Assembly (NCBI RefSeq): GCF_001553685.1
Contig: NZ_CP014264.1
Location: 1,868,001-1,932,000 of the forward strand
Direction of reading: 5' to 3'
Length of the DNA: 64,000 nt
From: Streptococcus sp. oral taxon 431
GTDB lineage: Bacteria; Bacillota; Bacilli; Lactobacillales; Streptococcaceae
Both the position numbers and the translations under genes were made by a program. Shown here one piece after another: positions 1 to 8,647 of the stretch; position 1 is the stretch's first letter; each line of letters starts with the position of its first letter. The notes beneath the pieces were generated by a model, which searched no databases, was not told the DNA's origin, and worked only from the letters and a program-made list of their open reading frames with translations.

Positions 1-134
<134 letters not shown>

Positions 135-216
135 TTATCAAAATTATGCAAGCGTTTGCTTTATCTTTTTTTCTCACTTTTGCGACTCTCTAGTTTCTAA
201 TCTTCCATTTTTTTTA

Positions 217-222
217 TATAAT
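217..222 (+). promoter_or_regulatory. -10 box of the UPF0371 gene
   Basis: A perfect TATAAT lies 20 bases before the start codon at 242, followed by AGAGGT as ribosome binding site. The -35 region is weak (about 194-199). Confidence 0.5.
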
Positions 223-241
223 AGAGCTCAGAGGTAAAAAA

Positions 242-1726
242 ATGAAAAAACAAGCTTTTAGTTCTGAACAATATTTGAATCTACAACGCGACCATATCTT
301 GGAGCGCATCAACCAATTTGACGGCAAACTCTACTTGGAGTTTGGTGGCAAAATGTTAGAAGATTTCCACGCTGCTCGTGTCCTTCCTGGATATGAACCT
401 GACAATAAAATCAAGCTCTTGCAAGAGTTGAAGGAGCAAGTTGAGGTTGTTATCGCTATTAACGCTAGCAATATCGAGCACTCAAAAGCTCGTGGAGACT
501 TGGGCATTTCTTATGACCAAGAAGTGCTTCGTTTGATCGATAAATTCAATGAATTGGGTATCTTTGTTGGTTCAGTTGTCATTACTCAATATGCAGGACA
601 ACCGGCAGCAGATGCCTTCCGTAATCAATTAGAGAAGAATGGTATCGACTCTTATCTTCACTACCCTATCAAAGGGTATCCGACAGATATGGATCACATC
701 ATTTCTCCTGAAGGTATGGGGAAAAACGACTATATCAAAACTAGCCGTAACTTGATTGTCGTGACTGCTCCTGGTCCTGGTTCAGGTAAGTTGGCAACTT
801 GTATGTCTAACATGTACCACGACCAAATCAATGGTATCAAGTCTGGTTATGCCAAATTTGAAACTTTCCCAGTTTGGAACCTTCCTCTCCATCATCCAGT
901 CAACTTAGCTTATGAAGCCGCTACAGCAGACCTAGATGATGTCAACATGATTGACCCATTCCATCTCCAAACTTATGGAGAAACCACAGTCAACTACAAC
1001 CGCGACATTGAAATTTTCCCTGTTCTTAAGCGTATGCTGGAACGTATCTTGGGTGAGTCTCCTTATGCATCTCCAACTGACATGGGTGTCAACATGGTTG
1101 GCTTTGCAATCACTGATAACGACGCTGCCATTGAAGCATCTAAACAGGAAATTATCCGTCGCTATTACCAGACAGTTCTTGACTTCAAAGCTGAGAAGGT
1201 TGGAGAAACTGCTGTGAAGAAGATTGAGCTTCTCATGAATGACCTAGGTATCACACCAGCTGATAGAAAGGTTGCTGTTGCCGCACGTCAAAAAGCAGAA
1301 GAAACAGGCGGACCTGCTCTAGCTCTTGAATTACCTTCTGGTGAAATCGTTACTGGTAAGAACTCAGAACTCTTTGGTCCAACAGCCGCTGCTTTGATCA
1401 ATGCAATCAAGAAATCAGCTAACATCGATGCTGAAACAAAATTAATCGAACCAGAAGTGGTGAAACCAATCCAAGGTTTGAAAATCAATCACTTAGGTAG
1501 TCGCAATCCCCGACTCCACTCAAATGAAATCCTTATCGCACTTGCAATCACAGCTATGCAAAATCCTGATGCAGATCGTGCCATGAAAGAACTCGGAAAT
1601 CTCAAAGGAAGCGAAGCTCACTCTACGATTATCCTAACAGACGAAGATAAGAATGTTCTTCGCAAACTAGGAATCAATGTAACCTTTGACCCTTACTATC
1701 AATACGATCGTTTGTATCGCAAGTAA
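242..1726 (+). CDS. UPF0371 / DUF1846 family protein
   Basis: This 494-residue protein is full length for the DUF1846 (UPF0371) family of Firmicutes. Visible family features are the N-terminal [19 protein letters not shown] segment and a glycine-rich [19 protein letters not shown] loop near residue 180 that resembles a nucleotide-binding loop. The biochemical role is not established; I infer only a cytosolic, possibly nucleotide-binding enzyme. It starts at ATG 242 behind AGAGGT and ends just before a strong terminator, so it is monocistronic. It is divergent from dexB, as in pneumococcus. Confidence 0.9.
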   Translation: MKKQAFSSEQYLNLQRDHILERINQFDGKLYLEFGGKMLEDFHAARVLPGYEPDNKIKLLQELKEQVEVVIAINASNIEHSKARGDLGISYDQEVLRLIDKFNELGIFVGSVVITQYAGQPAADAFRNQLEKNGIDSYLHYPIKGYPTDMDHIISPEGMGKNDYIKTSRNLIVVTAPGPGSGKLATCMSNMYHDQINGIKSGYAKFETFPVWNLPLHHPVNLAYEAATADLDDVNMIDPFHLQTYGETTVNYNRDIEIFPVLKRMLERILGESPYASPTDMGVNMVGFAITDNDAAIEASKQEIIRRYYQTVLDFKAEKVGETAVKKIELLMNDLGITPADRKVAVAARQKAEETGGPALALELPSGEIVTGKNSELFGPTAAALINAIKKSANIDAETKLIEPEVVKPIQGLKINHLGSRNPRLHSNEILIALAITAMQNPDADRAMKELGNLKGSEAHSTIILTDEDKNVLRKLGINVTFDPYYQYDRLYRK

Positions 1727-1742
1727 AATACGACACTCACTC

Positions 1743-1787
1743 CTCTAAGAGTTGGATCCTTATCGTCCAGCTCTTAGAGTTTTTTTA
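1743..1787 (+). terminator. Rho-independent terminator after the UPF0371 gene
   Basis: A 14-bp stem (CTCTAAGAG... paired with ...CTCTTAGAG, one wobble) is followed by seven T residues. Confidence 0.9.
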
Positions 1788-1898
1788 TAGCTTTCCAGTC
1801 TTTCACAAGCATAGCTTTCAAAAAGAATTTTAATTTTAATAGAAACTGGGATAACATTTGATTTTAGATTTATTTCTAATGAATCCTTAAAAGGAGTG

Positions 1899-2139
1899 AT
1901 ACTCAATGAAAATCAAAGAGCAAACTAGGAAACTAGCCGCAGGTTGCTCAAAGCACTGCTTTGAGGTTGTAGATGAAACTGACGAAGTCAGCTCAAAACA
2001 CTGTTTTGAGGTTGTGGATAGAACTGACGAAGTCAGCTCAAAGCACTGTTTTGAAGTTGTGGATAGAACTGACGAAGTCAATAACCATACCTACGGCAAG
2101 GCGACGTTGACGCGGTTTGAAGAGATTTTCGAAGAGTAT
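1899..2139 (-). repeat. BOX element with three boxB units
   Basis: Read on the minus strand this is a complete pneumococcal-type BOX element: boxA at the right end (ATACTCTTCGAAAATCTCTT..., containing the CTACGGCAAGGCGACG segment in reverse), three 45-bp boxB units at 1946-1990, 1991-2035 and 2036-2080, and boxC at the left end with the ...TTTCATTGAGTAT terminus. The plus strand is open across the repeat, but that frame is only translated BOX sequence and not a gene. Confidence 0.95.
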
Positions 2140-2320
2140 GAATCAATCCTCTTCAATCTTGACTTGAACTATCTTGACTGAGGTCTTGATCCGTTTTCTC
2201 TACAATATCAAATTGGTGTAATGAGACTGATTTCGTCACTCTTATCTAGAACCTCAAAGCGATGCTTGGAGACATCTACACAAGAGAACTAGTTTAGTCA
2301 TAGATTTTCATTAAGTATAC

Positions 2321-2380
2321 AAAAAAAATGAACAAGACAGCATTCTGATTTCCAGAAAACTATTTAGTTCACTTTTTCTT
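2321..2380 (-). terminator. glmS terminator, member of a repeated terminator-like family
   Basis: On the minus strand a GTGAAC/GTTCAT outer stem encloses an inner TTCTG/CAGAA stem and ends in a run of eight T. The same arrangement with conserved internal words (GAACAAGAC, ATTCTGA, CAGAAAACT) recurs at 51303-51360 downstream of the fucosidase gene. Confidence 0.7.
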
Positions 2381-2398
2381 ATGATTTAAACTTTGGGT

Positions 2399-4207
2399 TT
2401 ATTCTACCGTTACTGACTTGGCAAGGTTACGTGGCTTGTCCACATCAAGTCCACGGTGTAGAGTTGCAAAGTAAGCGACCAATTGTGTTGGTACGACCAT
2501 TGAGATTGGTGAGAGGTAAGGGTGTACGGTCGTAAGGACAATATCATCGGTATCTTTAGCAACATTTTCTTCTGCAATAGTAAGGACCTTAGCGCCACGT
2601 GCTGCCACTTCTTGGATATTTCCGCGAGTGTGGTTAGCAAGAACCGGATCTGACAAGAGGGCCAATACAGGCGTTCCTTCTTCAATCAAAGCAATAGTTC
2701 CGTGCTTGAGCTCTCCAGCCGCAAAACCTTCACATTGGATATAAGAAATCTCTTTGAGTTTGAGACTGGCTTCCATGGCTACATAGTAATCTTGACCACG
2801 TCCGATATAAAAGGCGTTACGTGTTGTTTCAAGAAGATCACGAACCTTGCTATCAATCAATTCTTTTTCTGAGAGAGTTGATTCGATAGACTGAGCCACG
2901 ATAGACAATTCGTGAACCAAATCGAAAGCTTTGGCTTTTTCATTGCCATTTGCTTCACCGACCGCTTTCGCAAGGAAGGCAAGAGCTGCGATTTGCGCAG
3001 TATATGCCTTGGTTGAAGCAACGGCAATTTCAGGACCTGCGTGAAGCAACATAGTATGGTTGGCTTCACGTGACAGAGTTGATCCTGGCACATTTGTCAC
3101 TGTCAAGCTTGGAATTCCCATTTCATTGGCCTTGACCAAAACCTGACGGCTATCAGCTGTTTCACCAGATTGGCTGATAAAGATGAAGAGTGGTTTCTTG
3201 CTGAGTAGTGGCATACCGTAGCCCCACTCAGATGAGATACCAAGTTCAACTGGCGTATCTGTCAATTCTTCCAACATTTTCTTAGAAGCAAATCCTGCGT
3301 GGTAAGAAGTCCCAGCTGCTAGAATGTAGATGCGGTCTGAGTCTTGAACAGCCTTGATGATAGCAGGGTCCACCACTACTTGACCAGCCTCATCTGTATA
3401 GGCTTGGATCAACTTACGCATCACTGTTGGTTGCTCATCGATTTCTTTAAGCATGTAGTAAGGGTAAGTTCCCTTACCGATATCTGACAAGTCGAGCTCT
3501 GCAGTGTAGCTAGCACGCTCACGACTGTTGCCATCATAGTCTTGCACTTCAACGCCATCTGCCGTCACAATCACCAACTCTTGGTCATGGATCTCCATGT
3601 ATTGGTTAGTTTCACGAATCATAGCCATAGCATCTGAGCAGACCATGTTGTAACCATCTCCAAGACCAATCAAAAGTGGTGATTTATTCTTAGCTACATA
3701 GATGACTTCAGGATCTTGTGAGTCAACCAAGGCAAAGGCATAAGAACCACGGATAATGTGAAGAGCTTTTTTGAAGGCTTCAAGTACTGACATGCCGTCT
3801 TCTTCAACAAATTTTCCAATCAAGTGTACAGCGATTTCTGTATCTGTTTGTCCCTTGAAGTGGTGACCTGCAAGGTAGTCTTCCTTGATTTCAAGGTAGT
3901 TCTCAATCACCCCATTGTGGACCAATACAAAACGTCCTGTCTCAGAGCGATGTGGGTGAGCATTGTCTTCTGTTGGTTTACCGTGAGTGGCCCAACGAGT
4001 ATGTCCAATACCAGTTGTCCCCTCAACGCCAGCAGTTTTAGCAGACAATTCTGCAATACGACCAACAGCCTTCACCAAATGGTTTTCAGCACCACCTAGG
4101 ACAAAAATTCCCGCAGAATCATAACCACGGTATTCGAGCTTTTCAAGCCCTTGAATCAAAATATCAGTTGCATTTGTGTTTCCAACAACACCAACAATTC
4201 CACACAT
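2399..4207 (-). CDS. glmS: Glutamine--fructose-6-phosphate aminotransferase (isomerizing)
   Basis: GlmS converts fructose-6-phosphate and glutamine to glucosamine-6-phosphate, the first committed step towards UDP-GlcNAc for peptidoglycan. The 602 residues show the whole architecture: N-terminal Cys2 nucleophile in MCGIVGVVG, the glutaminase HTRWATHG region near residue 75, two SIS sugar-phosphate isomerase domains (about 285-425 and 455-595, including SQSGETADS) and the conserved C-terminus [13 protein letters not shown]. It has its own strong promoter bracketed by two GntR-type palindromes, which fits the known control of glmS by NagR in streptococci. The gene stands alone between BOX elements. 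Confidence 0.98.
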   Translation of the reverse strand: MCGIVGVVGNTNATDILIQGLEKLEYRGYDSAGIFVLGGAENHLVKAVGRIAELSAKTAGVEGTTGIGHTRWATHGKPTEDNAHPHRSETGRFVLVHNGVIENYLEIKEDYLAGHHFKGQTDTEIAVHLIGKFVEEDGMSVLEAFKKALHIIRGSYAFALVDSQDPEVIYVAKNKSPLLIGLGDGYNMVCSDAMAMIRETNQYMEIHDQELVIVTADGVEVQDYDGNSRERASYTAELDLSDIGKGTYPYYMLKEIDEQPTVMRKLIQAYTDEAGQVVVDPAIIKAVQDSDRIYILAAGTSYHAGFASKKMLEELTDTPVELGISSEWGYGMPLLSKKPLFIFISQSGETADSRQVLVKANEMGIPSLTVTNVPGSTLSREANHTMLLHAGPEIAVASTKAYTAQIAALAFLAKAVGEANGNEKAKAFDLVHELSIVAQSIESTLSEKELIDSKVRDLLETTRNAFYIGRGQDYYVAMEASLKLKEISYIQCEGFAAGELKHGTIALIEEGTPVLALLSDPVLANHTRGNIQEVAARGAKVLTIAEENVAKDTDDIVLTTVHPYLSPISMVVPTQLVAYFATLHRGLDVDKPRNLAKSVTVE

Positions 4208-4245
4208 AGTATATACGACACAGACAAGCTGTGCTTTCCCCTTAA

Positions 4246-4261
4246 ATTGGTATAGTCTAAT
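4246..4261 (-). promoter_or_regulatory. NagR/GntR-type operator downstream of the glmS promoter
   Basis: ATTGGTATAGTCTAAT is an imperfect palindrome close to the dre/NagR consensus of Firmicutes (ATTGGTATAGACCAAT-like). It lies between the -10 box and the glmS start codon, where bound repressor would block elongation. Confidence 0.65.
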
Positions 4262-4287
4262 TCTCGCTTTGCAGAATCAGCAAAAAC

Positions 4288-4316
4288 AGTATATACTTGT
4301 TTCTTTTACTTGTCAA
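4288..4316 (-). promoter_or_regulatory. glmS sigma-70 promoter
   Basis: On the minus strand a perfect TTGACA is separated by 17 bases from TATACT. It is flanked on both sides by GntR-type palindromes. Confidence 0.85.
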
Positions 4317-4324
4317 GAATAAAA

Positions 4325-4340
4325 ATTGGTATAGCGTGAT
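4325..4340 (-). promoter_or_regulatory. NagR/GntR-type operator upstream of the glmS -35 box
   Basis: ATTGGTATAGCGTGAT shares its left half ATTGGTATAG with the operator at 4246. The two sites are 79 bases apart centre to centre and bracket the promoter. Confidence 0.55.
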
Positions 4341-4382
4341 TCTGCCCATTCTATCTACTAAAAATCTATCATATTTCGCCTA

Positions 4383-4533
4383 ATACTCAATGAAAATCAA
4401 AGAGCAAACTAGAAAGCTAGCCGCAGGTTGCTCAAAGCACTGCTTTGAGGTTGTAGATAAAACTGACGAAGTCAGTAACCACACATACGGCAAGGCGAAG
4501 CTGACGTGGTTTGAAGAGATTTTTGAAGAGTAT
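4383..4533 (-). repeat. BOX element with one boxB unit
   Basis: boxA is at the right, a single boxB (GCTCAAAGCACTGCTTTGAG core) in the middle and boxC at the left. It has the same orientation as the element at 1899, so glmS is enclosed by two BOX copies. Confidence 0.93.
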
Positions 4534-4545
4534 AAAGCAAGTATT

Positions 4546-4568
4546 TAAAAAGGGCTCTACTGCCCTTA
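4546..4568 (-). terminator. Terminator of the first small peptide gene
   Basis: On the minus strand AAGGGC/GCCCTT forms a stem with a six-base loop followed by a T run, eight bases after the stop codon of the 25-codon ORF. Confidence 0.75.
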
Positions 4569-4575
4569 ATAACTA

Positions 4576-4653
4576 CTATTTTGTAGCAACCTTTTCTGCT
4601 TCCACTACTTCTTGAAAGGTTTTTTGATAATTTACTTTAATCGTCATTGTCAT
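4576..4653 (-). CDS. Small peptide of 25 residues, first of a paralogous pair
   Basis: This short ORF (begins MTMTIKVNYQKTFQ, then EVVEAEKVATK) is not a family I recognise. Evidence that it is a gene: a GAGGA Shine-Dalgarno seven bases before ATG, its own -10 box and terminator, and a paralogue at 4954-5025 whose first 14 residues are identical while the DNA differs at four positions, all synonymous. That is the pattern of selection on the peptide. It has no signal peptide or membrane segment; it is polar and probably stays in the cytoplasm unless exported by a dedicated system. Confidence 0.7.
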   Translation of the reverse strand: MTMTIKVNYQKTFQEVVEAEKVATK

Positions 4654-4684
4654 GTGAGAGTCCTCGTTTCTTTTTGATGAACCC

Positions 4685-4728
4685 AGTATAAAATCTCTTC
4701 CTAAAACATAGCTTACATTTTCCTTAGA
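4685..4728 (-). promoter_or_regulatory. Promoter of small peptide gene 1 with three 11-bp-spaced hexamers
   Basis: On the minus strand TCTAAG, TGTAAG and TTTTAG occur at exact 11-base steps (4723-4728, 4712-4717, 4701-4706) and are followed after 10 bases by TATACT (4685-4690). Helical-phase hexamer repeats replacing a -35 box are typical of OmpR-type response regulators; the hexamers resemble CiaR sites (TTTAAG-N5-TTTAAG), but the assignment is an inference. Confidence 0.55.
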
Positions 4729-4750
4729 AAAAACTAAAAGTAACTTCTGA

Positions 4751-4818
4751 CTCAACGAAAACGAAAGAGCAAACTAGAAAGCTAGTCACAGGTTTCTCAA
4801 AGCACTGCTTTTAGATTG
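4751..4818 (-). repeat. Degenerate BOX fragment (boxC plus part of boxB)
   Basis: CTCAACGAAAACGAAAGAGCAAACTAGAAAGCTAG... followed by TCAAAGCACTGCTTTTAGATTG matches the boxC end and boxB start of the element at 4383 with several substitutions. No intact boxA is left. Confidence 0.75.
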
Positions 4819-4924
4819 CCTGTTAAGACTAAGGTGTTGTTTGAAGTAATGTTGAAGTTTATACATTCAGTAAATCAAATGAACATAATCACTTTTCTAA
4901 ATCCCTTACCTGAGAATCCCATAC

Positions 4925-4952
4925 AAAAAGAGCGTTCGTTACCGCTCTTTTA
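4925..4952 (-). terminator. Terminator of the second small peptide gene
   Basis: On the minus strand AAAAGAGCG/CGCTCTTTTT forms a perfect stem directly after the stop codon at 4954. Confidence 0.85.
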
Positions 4953-4953
4953 C

Positions 4954-5025
4954 TTAGTATTTATGAGAAGGTGTTTGTTCCTGTTGAAACGTTTTTTGGT
5001 AATTTACTTTAATTGTCATCGTCAT
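4954..5025 (-). CDS. Small peptide of 23 residues, second of a paralogous pair
   Basis: The ORF reads MTMTIKVNYQKTFQ, then QEQTPSHKY and stop. The N-terminal 14 residues are identical to those of the ORF at 4576-4653; only the C-terminal 9-11 residues differ. The leader from the -10 region to the ATG, including the GAGGA ribosome binding site, is almost identical in both. It lies just downstream of recG, but it has its own promoter and terminator. No function can be assigned; a regulatory or signalling peptide with a variable C-terminus is one possibility, a dual-function small RNA another. Confidence 0.7.
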   Translation of the reverse strand: MTMTIKVNYQKTFQQEQTPSHKY

Positions 5026-5056
5026 GTGAGAGTCCTCGTTTCTTTTTGATGACCCT

Positions 5057-5100
5057 AGTATAGACAATAACCCTAAAAGCAAACTTAAGATTTTCTTAGA
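5057..5100 (-). promoter_or_regulatory. Promoter of small peptide gene 2 with three 11-bp-spaced hexamers
   Basis: On the minus strand TCTAAG (5095-5100), CTTAAG (5084-5089) and TTTTAG (5073-5078) are spaced by 11 bases and followed after 10 bases by TATACT (5057-5062). The geometry is identical to the promoter at 4685-4728. Confidence 0.6.
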
Positions 5101-5106
5101 GAAAGC

Positions 5107-7122
5107 TTAATCTAAATGTTCTTTCTTTTCTAGATTTAGGGCAATCATATGCCACTCTGGGTCCTCCTGCCAGTTAGAAAGGGAGCTGATATAACCAGCT
5201 ACCTTACGCGCTTCCTCAAGAATAGGAAAATCTTCGATAATATCAGCCACTTGAAACTCTGGTAGACCTGACTGTCTGGTTCCAAAAATCTCACCAGAGC
5301 CACGCATTTTCAAATCTTCTTCTGCAAGGACAAATCCATTGGTCGTTTCCGTCATGATGCGCATGCGATCCTTTCCAGAATCAGTTTTGGGATTGGCCAC
5401 AAGTACCGCATAGGACTGCTTGTCTCCCCGACCGACACGACCTCTGAGCTGATGAAGCTGACTAAGTCCGAAACGGTCAGCATCCATGATAATCATGACT
5501 GTCGCATTTGGCACATTGACCCCGACCTCGATAACCGTTGTCGAAACCAGAATATCTGTATTTCTCTCTTTGAAATCCTGCATAATCTGGTCTTTTTCAT
5601 CACTCTTCATCTTACCGTGTAAGAGAGCAACTTTTGCTTTTTCTGCAAAATGAGCCGTCAATTCTTCCGATAAAGCAATAGCATTTTTAAGATCCAGGGC
5701 TTCTGATTCTTCAATCAAGGGAGAAATAACATAGGCTTGTGAACCTTTCTGAATCTCACCCTCCAACCAAGTCAAGACCTGGGGCAACTGTTCATGTTTA
5801 ATCCAGCGTGTTACGATCGGTTTTCGTCCCGCTGGCATCTGGTCAATAATGGAAACATCCATATCTCCAAAAGCTGTGATGGCTAAGGTCCGTGGAATCG
5901 GAGTTGCCGTCATCATAAGGACATCTGGATTTTCTCCTTTTTCCCGTAAAATACGCCTTTGTCCCACACCAAATCGGTGTTGTTCATCGATGATAATCAA
6001 ACCAAGTCGAGCGTATTCCACCCCATCCTGTATAAGGGCATGGGTACCGACGATCACATCAACCTCGCCCTTAGCAATCGTTTCCAAAACCGTGCGTTTT
6101 TCTGCAGCTTTTAGTGAACCTGTTAGGAGGGCTAGTTTCAAATCTGGAAAGAGACTTTCTAGACTTTCAAAATGCTGCTCTGCAAGGATCTCTGTCGGAA
6201 CCATTAGAGCTGCCTGATAACCAGCCGTTACAGCCGCGTACATCGCTAGACCCGCAACCACTGTCTTCCCACTACCGACATCCCCTTGTAAGAGTCGATT
6301 CATGTGTTGGTCCGACTTCATATCTGTTAGAATTTCTTGTAGGCTTTTTTCTTGGGCTTGGGTTAAGGCAAAAGGCAATTTCTCTTTAACGGCAGTTAGT
6401 TTTTCCTGGGACCAATTCAGGACCAATCCACTTCCGTGAATCTTATTTTCAGATTTGAGGGTCTGTAACTGCATTTGGAAATAAAAGAGCTCCTCAAACT
6501 TAATTCGACGAAGGGCCTGTTTGTATTCTGCTAAATCCTTAGGAAAATGCATGGCACGAACAGCCTGACAGCGAGACATGAGTTTGTATTTATCGAGCAA
6601 GGACTGAGGGATATTTTCCTCTATCAAGAGATCTAGACCCTGGTCAAAGGCGGTTTTAATGACTTTAACAAGGCCTGCTTGACTAACTCCTTGTGCGAGA
6701 CGATAGACAGGTTGGAGATCATCCTCCACTTGGGCTAAAACCTTCATACCTGTGAGACTAGCTTTAGCACGATCCCACTTTCCAAAGACAGCCAAGGTTG
6801 CTCCTAGTTCAATCTTGTCAGCCAGGTAGGGTTGGTTAAAGAAGTTAACCGCAAACACAACTTCTCCCTGTTTGAGACTAAAACGTAGGCGATTACGCTT
6901 AAATCCATAATACTGAACACTAGCAGGAGTCACGACTTGACCAGATAGGACAGCCTTTTCACCATCTTCTAGTTCTAGCACCTGCTTGGTCTTAAAATCT
7001 TCATAACGGAAAGGAAAGTAGAGCAAGAGGTCTTGCAGATTTTCAATTCCTAGTTTGGCATATTTCTCTGCTGATTTAGGTCCCACGCCTGGCAAGACAT
7101 GCAAGGGTTGGTGTAAATTCAT
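5107..7122 (-). CDS. recG: ATP-dependent DNA helicase RecG
   Basis: RecG remodels stalled forks and branch-migrates Holliday junctions. The 671 residues are the normal length. An N-terminal wedge/OB region (about 1-150) precedes an SF2 helicase core with Walker A GDVGSGKT at 280-287, a DEQH motif II (DEQHRFGVGQRR), TATPIPRTL motif III and QLRGRVGRGD motif VI; the TRQSGLPEF region is typical of the RecG C-terminus. The stop is just before the promoter of the small peptide gene. It follows alr by 24 bases on the same strand, so the run alr-recG is probably cotranscribed from upstream, as in pneumococcus. Confidence 0.97.
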   Translation of the reverse strand: MNLHQPLHVLPGVGPKSAEKYAKLGIENLQDLLLYFPFRYEDFKTKQVLELEDGEKAVLSGQVVTPASVQYYGFKRNRLRFSLKQGEVVFAVNFFNQPYLADKIELGATLAVFGKWDRAKASLTGMKVLAQVEDDLQPVYRLAQGVSQAGLVKVIKTAFDQGLDLLIEENIPQSLLDKYKLMSRCQAVRAMHFPKDLAEYKQALRRIKFEELFYFQMQLQTLKSENKIHGSGLVLNWSQEKLTAVKEKLPFALTQAQEKSLQEILTDMKSDQHMNRLLQGDVGSGKTVVAGLAMYAAVTAGYQAALMVPTEILAEQHFESLESLFPDLKLALLTGSLKAAEKRTVLETIAKGEVDVIVGTHALIQDGVEYARLGLIIIDEQHRFGVGQRRILREKGENPDVLMMTATPIPRTLAITAFGDMDVSIIDQMPAGRKPIVTRWIKHEQLPQVLTWLEGEIQKGSQAYVISPLIEESEALDLKNAIALSEELTAHFAEKAKVALLHGKMKSDEKDQIMQDFKERNTDILVSTTVIEVGVNVPNATVMIIMDADRFGLSQLHQLRGRVGRGDKQSYAVLVANPKTDSGKDRMRIMTETTNGFVLAEEDLKMRGSGEIFGTRQSGLPEFQVADIIEDFPILEEARKVAGYISSLSNWQEDPEWHMIALNLEKKEHLD

Positions 7123-7146
7123 GCTACACTCCTTTCCTTCTGTTTT

Positions 7147-8250
7147 TTAATAATATTCTCTCGGAACTCGATCACTGAGGAGACAAACCACCTCATAATT
7201 GATGGTTCCTCGATAAACTGCTACGTCTGTTGCAGTAATCTCCTTGTCCCCGTTTGAGCCAATCAAGGTTACCTTGGTACCCAATGGATAAAGCTTAGGC
7301 AAACGAATGGTGATTTGGTCCATGGATACACGTCCTACGATGAGGCACAATTGTCCATCTACCAGAACTGAGAAATTCTGCATATCTCGTGTCCAACCAT
7401 CTGCATAACCTATCGGTACCGTTGCAATGACTTGCTCACCGTTTGCTTGATAAGTTGCTCCGTAACCCATACAAACCCCAGCTGGGACTGTTTTAACATG
7501 AACAATAGCTGACTCCAAAGTTAAGGCTGGTTTTAGTTCATAAGGCAATTCCAAAACTTGTCCACTTGGATTGAGACCATACATGGAATCTCCCATGCGA
7601 ACAACACTGAAAATAGTTTCTGCATGCCATAGAGTCGTTGCGGAGTTACTAGCATGAACCAATTCTGGTACTTCTTGCAAGCCATCTAGGATTTCCTTGA
7701 AACACTCTAACTGTTCCTTAAAATAGCTATCCGACTCTTCATCAGCAGTTGCAAAATGTGTAAAGATTCCCTCAACATTTGCTCCATGCTCCTTGAGTAA
7801 AGTTTGCGCTTGTGCCGCCTCGCTTGCACTTCTAAAACCAATTCGTCCCATGCCTGAGTCAATTTTAAGGTGAACAGTTAAACCTGATAAGTCTGACTCT
7901 GTGGCTATGAGTTTCTGAATCCATTCCAATCCAGCCACTGTCAAGGTAATATCAAAATCCTTAGCCAATGAAAGAGATTCAACCTCAGATACTCCTAAAA
8001 TAAGAATCTTCTTAGAAATTCCTGCCTGACGAAGCTCGATGGCTTCATCGATATTAGAAACGCAAAAACCATCAACGTCATCCTGGATAGCCGTAGCAAC
8101 AGCAACCGCTCCGTGCCCATAGGCATTGGCTTTTACAACTGCCCATTTGAGGGTATCTTTGGGAATGTGCGCTCCCATTTGTTGGATATTGTAGCGAATT
8201 GCTTCTAGATGAATAAGGGCCTTAGTTGGTCTATGTGGACTAGTTTTCAT
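7147..8250 (-). CDS. alr: Alanine racemase
   Basis: Alr makes D-alanine for peptidoglycan and teichoic acid using PLP. From the ATG at 8250 ([18 protein letters not shown]) the protein is 367 residues, normal for the family; this start is chosen over one seven codons upstream because TTGGAGGAAAATT gives an ideal ribosome binding site. Lys40 in [10 protein letters not shown] is the Schiff-base lysine, and GYGATY carries the catalytic tyrosine. The first 11 bases overlap the end of acpS in another frame, so translation is coupled. Confidence 0.96.
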   Translation of the reverse strand: MKTSPHRPTKALIHLEAIRYNIQQMGAHIPKDTLKWAVVKANAYGHGAVAVATAIQDDVDGFCVSNIDEAIELRQAGISKKILILGVSEVESLSLAKDFDITLTVAGLEWIQKLIATESDLSGLTVHLKIDSGMGRIGFRSASEAAQAQTLLKEHGANVEGIFTHFATADEESDSYFKEQLECFKEILDGLQEVPELVHASNSATTLWHAETIFSVVRMGDSMYGLNPSGQVLELPYELKPALTLESAIVHVKTVPAGVCMGYGATYQANGEQVIATVPIGYADGWTRDMQNFSVLVDGQLCLIVGRVSMDQITIRLPKLYPLGTKVTLIGSNGDKEITATDVAVYRGTINYEVVCLLSDRVPREYY

Positions 8251-8602
8251 AATTTTCCTCCAAAATAACACTAGCTGTCACAAACTGATCTGTATGGCTA
8301 ATCGATAACCACACTTTTCCTGAAAACGGGGATTTGCTGAAGTAGGGAGCACCTCTCTCATTGTTCAAGACTTCCAAATCCTGAAAACCTAGCTTTCCAA
8401 TACCCGTTCCCATAGCCTTTGAAAAAGCTTCTTTAGCTGACCAACGACCAGCCAAATACTCAATCTGTCTACGACCTTTGAGACTGGCAAAGCGCTTCAA
8501 TTCCTTGTCTGTCAAAACACGCTGCGCAAAGCCTTCTCTTTTTTTAACTGCATGTTGTATGGAAGCTAATGCTTCGATATCGATTCCGTGTCCAACTATC
8601 AT
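8240..8602 (-). CDS. acpS: Holo-[acyl-carrier-protein] synthase
   Basis: AcpS transfers phosphopantetheine from CoA to apo-ACP for fatty acid synthesis. The start is placed at the ATG giving [15 protein letters not shown] (120 residues), the conserved family N-terminus with the metal-binding Asp8; the upstream extension is not conserved in kind. The SAKEAFSKA motif holds the catalytic Glu, and [12 protein letters not shown] is the usual C-terminal block. A terminator-like hairpin ends only seven bases before this start, so expression may be limited by readthrough. Its end overlaps alr. Confidence 0.94.
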   Translation of the reverse strand: MIVGHGIDIEALASIQHAVKKREGFAQRVLTDKELKRFASLKGRRQIEYLAGRWSAKEAFSKAMGTGIGKLGFQDLEVLNNERGAPYFSKSPFSGKVWLSISHTDQFVTASVILEENYEN

Positions 8603-8609
8603 TTTCGTC

Positions 8610-8635
8610 AAAAAGAGTTGAGGTTCCCCCAACTC
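8610..8635 (-). terminator. Terminator-like hairpin immediately upstream of acpS
   Basis: On the minus strand GAGTTGGGG/CCTCAACTC forms a 9-bp stem with a three-base loop followed by TTTTT. It lies between the second DAHP synthase stop and the acpS start. Confidence 0.7.
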
Positions 8636-8647
8636 CATCCTTTTCAC

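Noticed and set aside
1946..2080. Three 45-bp direct repeats resembling a short CRISPR array
   Set aside because: They are contiguous boxB units without spacers inside a BOX element.
1906..2181. Open frame of 91 codons on the plus strand
   Set aside because: It is translated BOX element sequence with boxB repeats (SSKHCFEVVD repeated); no gene evidence.
4816..5049. 77-codon plus-strand frame antisense to the second small peptide
   Set aside because: It crosses a terminator and the conserved leader; the minus-strand 23-codon ORF explains the conservation better.
4685..5100. Cia-dependent small RNAs (csRNAs) as explanation of the twin units
   Set aside because: Promoter hexamers are only CiaR-like, and the transcripts have good ribosome binding sites and a reading frame under synonymous-only divergence, unlike csRNAs. 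Kept as an alternative only.
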